In this document: positions 23,995 through 33,315 of the stretch, piece by piece
Numbering within the stretch: the stretch's first letter is position 1
How the letters are laid out: each line of letters starts with the position of its first letter
Source of the DNA: an uncultured Acetatifactor sp.
GTDB lineage: Bacteria > Bacillota > Clostridia > Lachnospirales > Lachnospiraceae
Length of the DNA: 64,000 nt
Assembly: GCA_934402315.1 (NCBI GenBank)
Contig: CAKRTS010000002.1
Location: 1-64,000 of the forward strand
Reading direction: 5' to 3'
Notes under the pieces: generated by a model
Database searches by the model: none
Told to the model about the DNA's origin: nothing
Seen by the model: only the letters and a program-made list of their open reading frames with translations
Translations under genes and position numbers: made by a program

Positions 23995-26958
23995 TTAATC
24001 CACCTTAATATCTTCAAAGACTTCATCGAAATTTTGATTCAGAAATCTATTCTGATACGACAAAACACACCTATCATGCATATTCCGCAAGTCAGCATCA
24101 CTCAGATGCAGTATTCTATTTACCTGTAAATCTTTTTTAGGGTTTATATTGATTCCAATATCATCTGTTTCAACAATCATTCTAATATCTCCAAAAGCAC
24201 TATTAACAAATGGTAAGCCTGCGCGCATATATTCTACTGCTTTCAGAGACATTGTAGAATTTATCACTTCTCTTGGAATATTTAACCCAAGATTACACAT
24301 TGAGAAGATTTTATTTTTCTCGTTCATATCAAATACAACGCCATGGCAAACAACTTTTACATTAGCTCCTTGTAATCGATTAACAAATTCTTCGAGGTTC
24401 TGTCCCTCTCCTATAATATGTAATGTCACAGACCTTTTCCTTGCAATCGCTCCAAGTAACTTTACGCCTAAATCGATATCAGTAATATGGTTTACCATTC
24501 CCAAATAGCAAAATGTCAACTCCGCTACATTGGAGTTATAGTTAGGAATGTTTCCAATATCCATTGATGGTTTAATGATTTTTATAGGCTTGCAATTAAT
24601 TTCACCGGCCAAATCATCAGCCGCTTGCTCTGATACTGTTACAATCAAGTCAGCTTCAGAAATATATTTTTTTCTTAAATCTCGCCATAAATCGAATGGT
24701 ATTTTTAATAATGAATTGAGTTTATTATACGGAAAGCTTTCTGGCCATCTATCATAGCAGTCAAAGATTAATTTAGTATCACTTTCTTTTGCTTTATATT
24801 GTGCTAATTTCTTAACCAAAGAATTAGGTGGAATCATGCAGTAAATAACACTAGGTCTATAACTATAGATGTATTTCATCACATTTTTAGTAAACATGTA
24901 ATGCGAATACAGTCTTTGCATAGACAAATTTTTTTTGTATGTAGGGACTTTTATTTTTACACCATTTTCATAAAAATGATTATTATTTTTTTTAGAAAAA
25001 TGATCAAAATCTGCATACAAATATCTAGTTTCATATCCTTTTTTTACAAAATAGTTGTTTATCAACTGCATTCTTGTCGTATAATAATCAAAACAACTAA
25101 TACAAAGGCACTTCCGTTTATCTGTTATCTCTGTCCTTTTTATAGACTCTTTCAAACTAGTCTTCTGGTACTCTATCCCCTCATACACACTTAGTTCGTG
25201 CTTATAACAGCTATTTCCAAAAGCCTTATTTACCAAACCGCCAATTTTCCCTGGAATTTTACTGCTGATCGCCACTGCAGGAGCAAGCACTCCAACTTCC
25301 TTTATGTTCTTCCCGCTAACTTCAGCAATTTCTTTAACCATCCGACTCGTCTTAGTCCACTCAGCATTCTGCGGAATCAAAACAATTGCATTCTCTTTCA
25401 CTTCTTTCACCATCATAATTTGGCATAAAAATTCACAGAAATTGTCAATGTAAAGCATTGATCTCTCATTATTTACATCTGGGAATATCGGTAGTTTCTT
25501 CGCAAGTTTCGCGAGCGTCGGATAATTACCTTTTGAGCCTCTGCCATAAATCATTGGTGGTCGTATAACCAACACTTTAAAATTACTATCCGCCAGTCCC
25601 CTTACAGCGACATCAGCCTGCAGTTTAGAATCGCCATAGAAATTTGCTGCTTTCGGAACAGTGTGCTCATCAATTATCTTCTTCCTCCCATATGGAGCCG
25701 ATTCACCATATACTATCATTGATGACATAAGAATAAATTCTTTTACGGCATCGATTTTTGCTTTGTTACATACATCAATTGCCAAATCAGTATTTACAGC
25801 ATAGTACTTTTCTTTTGTCTCATCATCCACACTACCAACATCAGCATGGGCAATTCCAGCCACATGATATACAATATCATAATCAGAAAAATCTTTTTCT
25901 CTCCAAGTTCCATCAATCATGTCTATCGTGTCTATCGCTAATGATGGATAATGTTCAGCCGCATACGCACGGAACGCTTCTCCAATATAAGATCCCGCTC
26001 CTGTAACAAGAACCTTTTTCTCTGTTTCACCATCTACTTGTACAGGTGCTCCAAATCCAATATGCCCTATCAATTCTTCAGCTGATTTATTATCCGCATA
26101 ATGCCTGCCAGCCGACTTCTTCATCTCCCCCGTTCCACCTTCAACAACGCTATCGTCTTTTCGGAATACATGAAGACTTCCAAGGAATACTTTTGCATCC
26201 ATCATAGGACCGATTTTTTTGCAATACTCTCCATCAAGTTTTGCCTTATCTGGAATTTCAAGCTCATCTCTACCGTTTATCTGAGCCCATCCCGTAAGCC
26301 CCGGTTTCACATCATTAGCACCATACTTGTCTCTTTCCGCAGTCAGCACATCCTGATTCCAGAGTGCCGGACGTGGACCTACCACACTCATATTTCCCAC
26401 GAATATGTCCCAAATCTGTGGCAGTTCGTCCAAACTATGTGCCCGAATAAATTTTCCTACTTTTGTAATATATTGCTCTGGATTATCAAGCATATGAGTA
26501 GGCACCTCATGTGGTGTACTCATTTTCATTGATCTAAATTTATGTAGTTTGAAATATCTCTTATTCTCGCCAACCCTTTTTTGCGTAAACAGAACTGGTC
26601 CCGGATCATCTATCTTTATAGCCAAAGCAATTGCTCCCATCAATGGGCTTAACAAGACTAAACCCCAAAACGAAAGCGCTACATCCAACCCACGCTTGAC
26701 ATACTTTTCATATACGCCCGAGTGATGTTCTATATTTCCAACTGCCTCAAGGTGTCCTTTTGCACCGTCGGCATTCTCTTTATCTGCATCGTTCTCTACA
26801 AATACAACTTTTTTCCCTTCAAGAGGATTCTTTTGTTGAGGATCATTCTCGTATCGGGAATCAGGTTGCTTCTTCTTTCCAACCATCAACGTGGCAAGAA
26901 ATGCTGTACCAACAACTGCGGCTGTTACTTCTAATATCTTTTTCCAATTAAACGACAT
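23995..26958 (-). CDS. Trifunctional fusion: initiating sugar-phosphate transferase, NAD-dependent sugar reductase/epimerase and glycosyltransferase
   Basis: One uninterrupted frame of 987 residues. Residues 7-25 form a membrane segment. Residues about 84-285 are a monotopic phosphoglycosyl transferase: YEKYVKRGLDVALSF, a hydrophobic re-entrant segment, PGPVLFTQKRVG, KLHKFRSM, the catalytic Asp-Glu in SLDELPQIW, and SVVGPRPALW. Residues about 318-610 are a short NAD-dependent epimerase/reductase domain with VLVTGAGSYIG, LMSSMIVYGES and the YGDSK (YxxxK) site. Residues about 628-987 are a GT-B transferase with FCYLGMVNHITDID and LKAVEYMRAGLPFVNSAF. A plausible job is to finish a UDP-6-deoxy-HexNAc made by CapD (for instance to QuiNAc), load it on undecaprenyl phosphate and add the second sugar. 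Start supported by GGAGATAGCTT before the ATG. Confidence 0.88.
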   Translation of the reverse strand: MSFNWKKILEVTAAVVGTAFLATLMVGKKKQPDSRYENDPQQKNPLEGKKVVFVENDADKENADGAKGHLEAVGNIEHHSGVYEKYVKRGLDVALSFWGLVLLSPLMGAIALAIKIDDPGPVLFTQKRVGENKRYFKLHKFRSMKMSTPHEVPTHMLDNPEQYITKVGKFIRAHSLDELPQIWDIFVGNMSVVGPRPALWNQDVLTAERDKYGANDVKPGLTGWAQINGRDELEIPDKAKLDGEYCKKIGPMMDAKVFLGSLHVFRKDDSVVEGGTGEMKKSAGRHYADNKSAEELIGHIGFGAPVQVDGETEKKVLVTGAGSYIGEAFRAYAAEHYPSLAIDTIDMIDGTWREKDFSDYDIVYHVAGIAHADVGSVDDETKEKYYAVNTDLAIDVCNKAKIDAVKEFILMSSMIVYGESAPYGRKKIIDEHTVPKAANFYGDSKLQADVAVRGLADSNFKVLVIRPPMIYGRGSKGNYPTLAKLAKKLPIFPDVNNERSMLYIDNFCEFLCQIMMVKEVKENAIVLIPQNAEWTKTSRMVKEIAEVSGKNIKEVGVLAPAVAISSKIPGKIGGLVNKAFGNSCYKHELSVYEGIEYQKTSLKESIKRTEITDKRKCLCISCFDYYTTRMQLINNYFVKKGYETRYLYADFDHFSKKNNNHFYENGVKIKVPTYKKNLSMQRLYSHYMFTKNVMKYIYSYRPSVIYCMIPPNSLVKKLAQYKAKESDTKLIFDCYDRWPESFPYNKLNSLLKIPFDLWRDLRKKYISEADLIVTVSEQAADDLAGEINCKPIKIIKPSMDIGNIPNYNSNVAELTFCYLGMVNHITDIDLGVKLLGAIARKRSVTLHIIGEGQNLEEFVNRLQGANVKVVCHGVVFDMNEKNKIFSMCNLGLNIPREVINSTMSLKAVEYMRAGLPFVNSAFGDIRMIVETDDIGININPKKDLQVNRILHLSDADLRNMHDRCVLSYQNRFLNQNFDEVFEDIKVD

Positions 26959-27014
26959 AAGCTATCTCCTTAAAAGAAACTATCTGTATCGTCAAAAATC
27001 CTAACTTTTTCGAT

Positions 27015-27497
27015 TTATCTATATTCCGTACAGCTATTAATCTTGGTATAATCTGGTACATCTTTCCCCATAGCTACGACTGCGTTACAGTCAATCTGAC
27101 AGCATTTGCCAATTATTGAATTATGATTTACCGTCGCGCCAGCGCATATGAACGTATTATCTTTAACTATCGTTTCTGCACTAATTACTGCCTGTGCTTC
27201 TATCACACATCCGCTTCCAATCTGTGCTGTCTTGCTGATTACTGCTGATGGATGAATTAAAGTTACAAGATTATTACACCTCAGACTCATTTTCTCTCTT
27301 ACTTTAGGATTGCCAATTGCAACAATGCATCCATCATAATTTTCTTGCATTTCTTCAATTTGATTTGTATTTCCAATAGCTACCGTCTTATTATCGTCGA
27401 TGAAATCAACTTTCGTATAACCATTTAGTTCAGCAATTTCCTTGACTAATCTACCATAGCATCCCGCACCAATAATCAAAATAGATTTCATAATCAT
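27015..27497 (-). CDS. NeuD/PglD-like sugar O/N-acetyltransferase
   Basis: The 160-residue protein has an N-terminal Rossmann-like domain (ILIIGAGCYGRLVKEIAE, IDDNK) and a left-handed beta-helix of hexapeptide repeats (IGSGCVIEAQAVI, VKDNTFICAGATVNHNSIIGKCCQI) with the Asn-His pair that in PglD carries the catalytic His. This is the layout of PglD, which acetylates UDP-4-amino-6-deoxy-HexNAc. It is shorter than the roughly 200 residues usual for the family: the last repeat turns and the Gly-Val-Pro-Ala end are missing. It precedes the fusion gene by 57 bases and would fit with CapD and the DegT-type aminotransferase. Confidence 0.82.
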   Translation of the reverse strand: MIMKSILIIGAGCYGRLVKEIAELNGYTKVDFIDDNKTVAIGNTNQIEEMQENYDGCIVAIGNPKVREKMSLRCNNLVTLIHPSAVISKTAQIGSGCVIEAQAVISAETIVKDNTFICAGATVNHNSIIGKCCQIDCNAVVAMGKDVPDYTKINSCTEYR

Positions 27498-27681
27498 CCC
27501 GTTCCAATAAAAGTGATATCCGCGACTCTTTAGGATTTAAGAAATAATCTTCAATGCCACCATTTACCACAAGTTTTTAGCAGTTCACGCCTCACGAATC
27601 CATATTTAAATGCAAAATCAAAATACTTTTAATTAAAAAATCTTAATAGTTCTCTTTAATATCAATTTATTCCTCTCCGTT
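27498..27681. other. Gap without a recognised gene
   Basis: AT-rich spacer between the chain-length gene and the pglD-like gene. One minus-strand frame is open from 27576 into pglD and reads VNGGIEDYFLNPKES, which looks protein-like but matches nothing I know; it may be a gene remnant. Confidence 0.35.
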
Positions 27682-29220
27682 TTACCCGATTAGGACAATA
27701 CCCACTTGTTCAATTTCCTGTCTGGCAAGCAAATTCTTTTCACCTAACAATTCATTATAAAAGGTTTCCCCGGCAATGCCCACTAAAATGGCTCCCTGAA
27801 TTTCCGTAAGTTTTTCCATGTTAACCGCATCATATAGAATATTATTTAAAAGGCTTACCTTTATCCCCTCTTTGCCCAGTCTATCAACGATTTTCTTACA
27901 CACTTCCTGCTTCTCTTCCTTTATGCCGCAACCAATCATAGCAAGATTTTCAATTTCTTTCTTTTCCGCTACAATTTTAATTGCAGCAACAGTCAGTTCT
28001 ATTGCCTCCTCTGTAGTAAACTGACGACGCCCATAATTTCTGATAGTTAAAATTTTCCGGTCAATAACTTCCAAAAATTTCTTCTTTCCCGTTGCCAGAG
28101 AAATATGTCCTAGTTCAGGCAGTCCATAAATATCCTGAAAATCGTCAACACTACGCAACTTTGCACACAAAACATATTTTAATAAATAATAAAATGCACA
28201 CAAAAATGCCGAAAAAATCATACCTAACAATATATATTTAACGCTTATCCCCGGCTTTTCCATGTTATTTACTTCAGTGAGCTCCGTCGTAATAGAATCT
28301 ATTTCCTCCGCCGCCTCAGGACTAATTTCTTTCACCTCCGTTTCGGGCATCCCCTTAGCGACACCACTAGTTAAATAGTTATAAAACCGCCACTGTAACT
28401 CTGTAAATGCATTTTTGGCATCACGTATACTGTTATTCAAGGAAGCGATCTCATCAACTACTCCTTTTTGCATACTCAATATATCCGTTCGGAATACCGT
28501 GGTATAAGAACTAGCGATAACCTCGATCTGATGTTTTCCTAACGCATCCTCCATGTTCTGATGCCTATCCTGAACATATTGTATAACCCCTTCCGCCAGT
28601 TTCTCGCAAGAACGCTGATCCTCATTTATCATGTATAAGCTCACCAGGTCAATGCCCTTCAGCATTCCAAAGGAAGATCGCTCCAAAGCAATAATCTCCT
28701 TAACCTGTGCTGCTGTAAGATTCCCTTGCTTTTTTGCCAGATACTCATAAAAATCCCCACTGGTCAGCAAATCCTCATAAGCCTTCTGAATGTCATAGGC
28801 ATCCTCCTTTGTATCCGCGCTGATGTGGAATGTCAGTTCTGCTGTTGGAACCGCAAGAGCATCTACCTTAGCTATAACAGATTGCTTCCAATAGGACTGT
28901 CTTTCCTGGCAGTACTCCTCCGCCGTGATAACTGCATTTGTACCCGCGATCTCCGCCTCCGTCAGCTGCTCCTCGAGCCACTGCTTTTCTGGATAAATTT
29001 CTTCCGTCCCATCCTCGCTGGTCTGTAATGCCTGCAGCTCCTGCATTCTTGCCTCCAGCCGCTCTGCCTCACTCTTCTGCTCTTGATAAGCCCTTTGGGA
29101 GCGGACATATCCGAATCCCGCAAACAGGATGGCGCCCACAAGCATAAAAACTATTATTTTGCGCCACTGCAAAAGGATCTCCACAAACAAATCAATTAAA
29201 TCAATCTCTCTCGGTTTCAC
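27682..29220 (-). CDS. Wzz-like chain-length regulator (polysaccharide co-polymerase)
   Basis: A 512-residue protein with the Wzz start REIDLIDLFVEILLQWRKI, a first membrane helix (about 18-36), a long extracytoplasmic region with coiled-coil stretches (about 40-325) and a second helix (about 330-352). The cytoplasmic tail (about 395-512) resembles a bacterial tyrosine autokinase fold, but the Walker A sequence is replaced by MIGCGIKEEKQEVCKK, so it should not bind ATP in the usual way. The start is a GTG that overlaps the stop of the upstream nuclease-like gene (GTGA), with GGGAGGAAG as ribosome binding site. Confidence 0.83.
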   Translation of the reverse strand: MKPREIDLIDLFVEILLQWRKIIVFMLVGAILFAGFGYVRSQRAYQEQKSEAERLEARMQELQALQTSEDGTEEIYPEKQWLEEQLTEAEIAGTNAVITAEEYCQERQSYWKQSVIAKVDALAVPTAELTFHISADTKEDAYDIQKAYEDLLTSGDFYEYLAKKQGNLTAAQVKEIIALERSSFGMLKGIDLVSLYMINEDQRSCEKLAEGVIQYVQDRHQNMEDALGKHQIEVIASSYTTVFRTDILSMQKGVVDEIASLNNSIRDAKNAFTELQWRFYNYLTSGVAKGMPETEVKEISPEAAEEIDSITTELTEVNNMEKPGISVKYILLGMIFSAFLCAFYYLLKYVLCAKLRSVDDFQDIYGLPELGHISLATGKKKFLEVIDRKILTIRNYGRRQFTTEEAIELTVAAIKIVAEKKEIENLAMIGCGIKEEKQEVCKKIVDRLGKEGIKVSLLNNILYDAVNMEKLTEIQGAILVGIAGETFYNELLGEKNLLARQEIEQVGIVLIG

Positions 29221-29879
29221 TCTGTCTTCCTCCCATAGCTCATTATTTCTCTATATTCCTCTGTATAAGATTGCTCCTTAATCACCAGATTACCACCTCT
29301 GGCAAGAAATTCTTTCATCGCCCGTATTCGGGTATCATTTGTCATCGCTCTCGGTACTGATGTACAAACAATTCTTCCAAACATTCTATCGCAAGTTGCC
29401 CACTCTGCCTGAAACTCTGATTGCTTCAGCGTTGCCATAATCTGCTTTATTGCATGCTGCACAGAGACACCCTTTAGTTCCACCAATATAGCTATTTTTC
29501 TCTTTGAAGCATTTTTCTCTTTTACTATGACAACATAATCACATTTATTCGAATTAATACCGTCCGCATCTGTAATTACCCCACCATCCATATGGAGATT
29601 CAAAACTTCATGTCTCGGGTATTCTTCTCTCTGGTCAAGCGTATAGCTCTTCTTATTGTCCAGACACGTAATCAACGGTCTATCGTCCAGAGATTTTATA
29701 CACCTCTCCTGTTGCGTCCTACTTCCGCAGGGTGATTGGCAAAGAGGCAACTCATAAATGTCAGTTCCTTTCTTATTTGCCTTTTGTGCATTCCCCTTCT
29801 TGTTATGCTTCTTTCCCTTCTCCTCCGCCGGAGCATGATGTGTTTTCTCTATGCATTCCTGAAACGAATTGCAGATCAT
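29217..29879 (-). CDS. Putative PD-(D/E)xK-type nuclease, partner of the adjacent ATPase
   Basis: A 220-residue protein without known name. The first 40 residues are basic and probably disordered (GKKHNKKGNAQKANKKG). The middle has the signature of a PD-(D/E)xK nuclease core: Asp114 in KCDYVVIV, then Glu134 and Lys136 in ILVELKG, on neighbouring strands, followed by a helix with QHAIKQIM. It starts within the stop codon of the ATPase gene (TAATG) with AGGAGAGA before it, and its own stop overlaps the GTG of the chain-length gene, so three genes are translationally coupled. A two-component ATPase plus nuclease suggests phage or plasmid defence, but the location inside a polysaccharide operon also allows a housekeeping role. 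Confidence 0.6.
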   Translation of the reverse strand: MICNSFQECIEKTHHAPAEEKGKKHNKKGNAQKANKKGTDIYELPLCQSPCGSRTQQERCIKSLDDRPLITCLDNKKSYTLDQREEYPRHEVLNLHMDGGVITDADGINSNKCDYVVIVKEKNASKRKIAILVELKGVSVQHAIKQIMATLKQSEFQAEWATCDRMFGRIVCTSVPRAMTNDTRIRAMKEFLARGGNLVIKEQSYTEEYREIMSYGRKTE

Positions 29880-31231
29880 TATTCTCTCCTGTTCTGATAG
29901 CTCGCCTGCAGTATCTTATCCATCCTCTCATTGATACTTTCCGAAATGCCATCAATAGCCACTGCATCTATCAAGCCTTCCTGTTTGCCGATGATATCCT
30001 GCAATTTTCCGGTATGTTTGGACAAGAAATGCGCACCTACTTTTCCTCTTTGCAAACGGAACTCCTTTTTCACCACAGCCGTATCAGTCGTATTACCTTT
30101 TTCTTCCTTCCCTGAAAAAATCAAAAGATTCGCTGCTGTTAAAATATAAGGACTGTGTGTTGTAATCATCACCTGGCTCTTGCAGGAGTTAATCATTAAA
30201 GCTACAAGCTCCACGATGGCTTCCTGGGAGTCCGGAAATAGATGAGACTCAGGCTCCTCAAATACCAGAAAAGTTTTTTCGTTTTTTAAGATAGCCAAAA
30301 AAATAATATTTAGTGCCCAGACAATCTCCTGCTGACCGGATGAACCAAACATTAATTTCACCCAATGTTCATCATCATAATATAGTTTCTCCCCATCCTG
30401 ATCATTAACATAATCCGCTCTAAGTACTTCACGAATCAGCCCACAGGCGGTTTCTACATCGTGATTACGAATTTGTCCCTTGACCGTCTTCAAATAATTT
30501 TGGGTTATATCTTCCAGTTTCGAACCAAACTTATTTTTTGTTCCCCGGATATATTTAATAAACTCCTGTGTGATAAAATCAATCTGCGTAATGTCTATCT
30601 GAACTTCATCAGGTATATTGTCCTGTAAAGATGTACTCTTAGTACCAAAGGCATCCGGTACAACAGCCAGTAGATTTCTTCCCGCCGGAATATAAACAAG
30701 CATGTCATCATCACAAAACGACTTATTGACCGATTCTCTGATCCGCTCCATAAATCCGGTCTGAGCCACATATGCATCTGTCAAATCTGTCTTTTCACGG
30801 CTAAACTTAGCTATCTCGACAACTTGTCTCATCAGGTTGCAAATTTCGTTCCGCATAACCTGACTGAATGTAAGTTTAGCGAAATGATCTTCTCCAAGTC
30901 CGATTGATACGCTGCGCTCATTCTTTTTGTCGTAATAATACACAATCCGGAACGTCTCCATATGTTTTGTAGTCCCGAAATACCCCATAAACAAACGTCT
31001 GATGTATTTTAAAAACTCGACATATAACTCATCATTATACCTATATGCGCTATTCATAATCTTCACAAGATACTGTAAAAAATAATCCCTTATTTTTCTG
31101 CAAAAATACACTGTCTTGCTAAAGGTACTCTTTCCGGATGCCTGCGGTCCAATAACAACTTGCAAATCTCTGTCCAGATCCAAATCAATTCTCTTAATTG
31201 GTCCAAAATTCTGAATCTCAATGTGCTTCAT
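29879..31231 (-). CDS. AAA/ABC-type ATPase of the OLD-like group
   Basis: A 450-residue soluble ATPase with Walker A GPQASGKST near residue 28, a signature-like FGSSGQQEIVWAL, Walker B FLVFEEPESHLFP and the His switch TTHSPYIL. These are the features of AAA_15/AAA_21 (RecF/OLD-like) ATPases. After the ATPase core there is no TOPRIM nuclease domain; the nuclease function may instead be supplied by the next gene, with which it overlaps by one base. It follows capD after 24 bases with AAGGTGG before the ATG. G+C content lies between that of capD and the AT-rich genes downstream. Confidence 0.8.
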   Translation of the reverse strand: MKHIEIQNFGPIKRIDLDLDRDLQVVIGPQASGKSTFSKTVYFCRKIRDYFLQYLVKIMNSAYRYNDELYVEFLKYIRRLFMGYFGTTKHMETFRIVYYYDKKNERSVSIGLGEDHFAKLTFSQVMRNEICNLMRQVVEIAKFSREKTDLTDAYVAQTGFMERIRESVNKSFCDDDMLVYIPAGRNLLAVVPDAFGTKSTSLQDNIPDEVQIDITQIDFITQEFIKYIRGTKNKFGSKLEDITQNYLKTVKGQIRNHDVETACGLIREVLRADYVNDQDGEKLYYDDEHWVKLMFGSSGQQEIVWALNIIFLAILKNEKTFLVFEEPESHLFPDSQEAIVELVALMINSCKSQVMITTHSPYILTAANLLIFSGKEEKGNTTDTAVVKKEFRLQRGKVGAHFLSKHTGKLQDIIGKQEGLIDAVAIDGISESINERMDKILQASYQNRRE

Positions 31232-31255
31232 TTTACACCACCTTGTTTACCACTA

Positions 31256-33130
31256 TCATCCTTTTATGCCTTCATTCTGATATGTCGGCACGATCTCCTT
31301 GATCTCGCTCCTGATATCTACCGTTTCCTTCTTCGCGTCAGCAATCAGCTTTTCCAGCTGCTTTTCAAATACATCCGTCTCAAAATCAATCGGCTTACCG
31401 ATGAAGATCAATTTATTGGCAGTCTTCTTCAGTCCCTCTTCATCCATCAACAATTCTTCATACATCTTCTCACCCGGGCGAAGTCCGGTAAACTTGATCT
31501 CTATATCCTCTCCCGGCTTATATCCTGAAAGCTTAATCAGATTCGTCGCAAGATCGACTATCTTGACCGGCTTTCCCATATCAAGCACAAAGATCTCTCC
31601 GCCCTTCGCATAGGCACCTGCCTGAAGGACAAGGGAAACTGCCTCCGGGATCGTCATAAAGTAGCGGATAATGTCCGGATGTGTCACCGTCACCGGTCCG
31701 CCCTCTGCGATCTGCTGCTTGAACAGCGGGATGACGCTTCCGTTGCTGCCCAGAACGTTTCCGAACCGCACTGCCACAAAGTTTGTCTTCGACTTCTGGT
31801 TCATCATCTGGACTACCATCTCACAGATACGTTTGGAAGCTCCCATGACATTTGTCGGGTTTACTGCCTTGTCCGTCGAGATCAGAACAAACTTCTCAGC
31901 CCCATATTTATCTGCAGCCATCGCCGTCTTGTAGGTTCCCATGACATTGTTCTTGATCGCCTCGTTCGGGCTTGTCTCCATGAGCGGCACATGCTTATGC
32001 GCAGCCGCATGATAGACAATATCCGGCCGATACTGAGCAAAAATCGAGTTAATACGATTTGTATTACGCACTGACGCAATCAAAACAAGCAGATTTAAAT
32101 CAGGATACTTTCTAATCAGCTCCTGTTGGATCTGATAGGCATTATTCTCATAAATATCCACAATAATCAATTGCTTCGGGTTATGGGACGCAATCTGTCT
32201 GCACAGCTCGCTTCCGATTGAGCCGCCTCCACCCGTGACAAGGATCGTCTTCCCGCTGACATAGCCGAAGACCTCTTCCGTGTTGATTTTAATCGGTTCC
32301 CTTCCCAGCAGATCCTCGATCTCAACTTCCTTCAGTTTAGAGACAGAGACCTCCCCGTTGACAAGCTGATATACTCCCGGTACAGTTCTCAGTTTGCAGC
32401 CTGTTTCCTTACAGATGTCCAGAATATCCTTCTTCACCTGTACACTTGCAGACGGAATGGCTAAAATAATTTCATCTATTCCATAATGCGGAACTGCCTC
32501 AAGAATTTTATCCCTGCCGCCGACAATCGGTACACCGCGGAGCATTTTCCCATGGCAGCCCGGCTGGTCGTCAATGATACACTTTGCCTGTAAATTCAGA
32601 TAACGGCTGCTCTCCATTTCCTTCAAAATCATATTTCCTGCTGCTCCAGCACCGATCACCATGACATTAATGCGCCGGTTCTTCTCCGCAAGCTCCGTCC
32701 GCTTACTGTTAATCAGGCGTAAGATCCGGTATCCAAACCGGATGCAGGATGTCATCGCTGTCAGCAAAAACCAGTAGAGCACATAATAGCTTCTGGGCAT
32801 CTTCTGGTTCAGCACATAGCAATACACCACCTGTGCCACTGAGGTGCAGGTGGTTGCAAATACAATATTAATCAGTTCATTCGCGCTGGCATACCGCCAT
32901 ACGCTCCGATACAGCTTCCAGATCGTGTAAAAAAGCAGTGTAACCAGAATATTGGGAAGCAATATATGCTCCAGCTGCATCATATACAGCTTGTCGATAT
33001 TGGCAAAGCTGAAATCAAACCGGATGTACAACGCCGCGAAGGACGCCGCAACAATGCTCATCACATCCAAAATTACTAATATTGCAATCCGGCTTGCCGG
33101 AATCTTCAAAAAACTGGTTTTACTTTTCAT
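31256..33130 (-). CDS. capD: Membrane-bound UDP-sugar 4,6-dehydratase, CapD/PglF/WbpM family
   Basis: A 624-residue enzyme with four N-terminal membrane helices (to about residue 130), a CoA-binding-like domain (VMVIGAGAAGNMIL) and a C-terminal dehydratase domain with TGGGGSIGSELCRQ, AAAHKHVPLME, STDKAVNPTNVMGASKR (the Met variant of YxxxK seen in this family), RFGNVLGSNGSV and EKMYEELL. Members retain the C5 configuration and convert UDP-GlcNAc to UDP-2-acetamido-4-keto-2,6-dideoxy-D-glucose. It is the first gene of locus A behind a strong promoter. Its product is a fitting substrate for the reductase domain of the fusion protein or for amination. Confidence 0.92.
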   Translation of the reverse strand: MKSKTSFLKIPASRIAILVILDVMSIVAASFAALYIRFDFSFANIDKLYMMQLEHILLPNILVTLLFYTIWKLYRSVWRYASANELINIVFATTCTSVAQVVYCYVLNQKMPRSYYVLYWFLLTAMTSCIRFGYRILRLINSKRTELAEKNRRINVMVIGAGAAGNMILKEMESSRYLNLQAKCIIDDQPGCHGKMLRGVPIVGGRDKILEAVPHYGIDEIILAIPSASVQVKKDILDICKETGCKLRTVPGVYQLVNGEVSVSKLKEVEIEDLLGREPIKINTEEVFGYVSGKTILVTGGGGSIGSELCRQIASHNPKQLIIVDIYENNAYQIQQELIRKYPDLNLLVLIASVRNTNRINSIFAQYRPDIVYHAAAHKHVPLMETSPNEAIKNNVMGTYKTAMAADKYGAEKFVLISTDKAVNPTNVMGASKRICEMVVQMMNQKSKTNFVAVRFGNVLGSNGSVIPLFKQQIAEGGPVTVTHPDIIRYFMTIPEAVSLVLQAGAYAKGGEIFVLDMGKPVKIVDLATNLIKLSGYKPGEDIEIKFTGLRPGEKMYEELLMDEEGLKKTANKLIFIGKPIDFETDVFEKQLEKLIADAKKETVDIRSEIKEIVPTYQNEGIKG

Positions 33131-33177
33131 TGTATTAATATCCCTTGTGTTTCATTCCTATTTTCATTTTGCTGTAC

Positions 33178-33206
33178 ATTATATCACAGAGGGATAACCT
33201 TGTCAC
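33178..33206 (-). promoter_or_regulatory. Main promoter of locus A
   Basis: On the minus strand GTGACA (33201-33206), 17 bases, TATAAT (33178-33183), about 48 bases upstream of capD. The -10 box is perfect. A second -10-like TATACT occurs further upstream near 33270. Confidence 0.75.
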
Positions 33207-33315
33207 CCCTCCTGAAATGCCCCTTTAAATCGGAGTGTGCCAAACGCTGAGCGCACATATTACGAGTAGCAGTATAGCACATGTAAGTCAGAATGAAAAG
33301 CAACTTTTAATTTTA

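Noticed and set aside
29879..31231. ATPase as part of a known PARIS or Gabija system
   Set aside because: The partner lacks TOPRIM or UvrD-like helicase features; it has instead a D...ExK pattern, so naming a known system is not justified.
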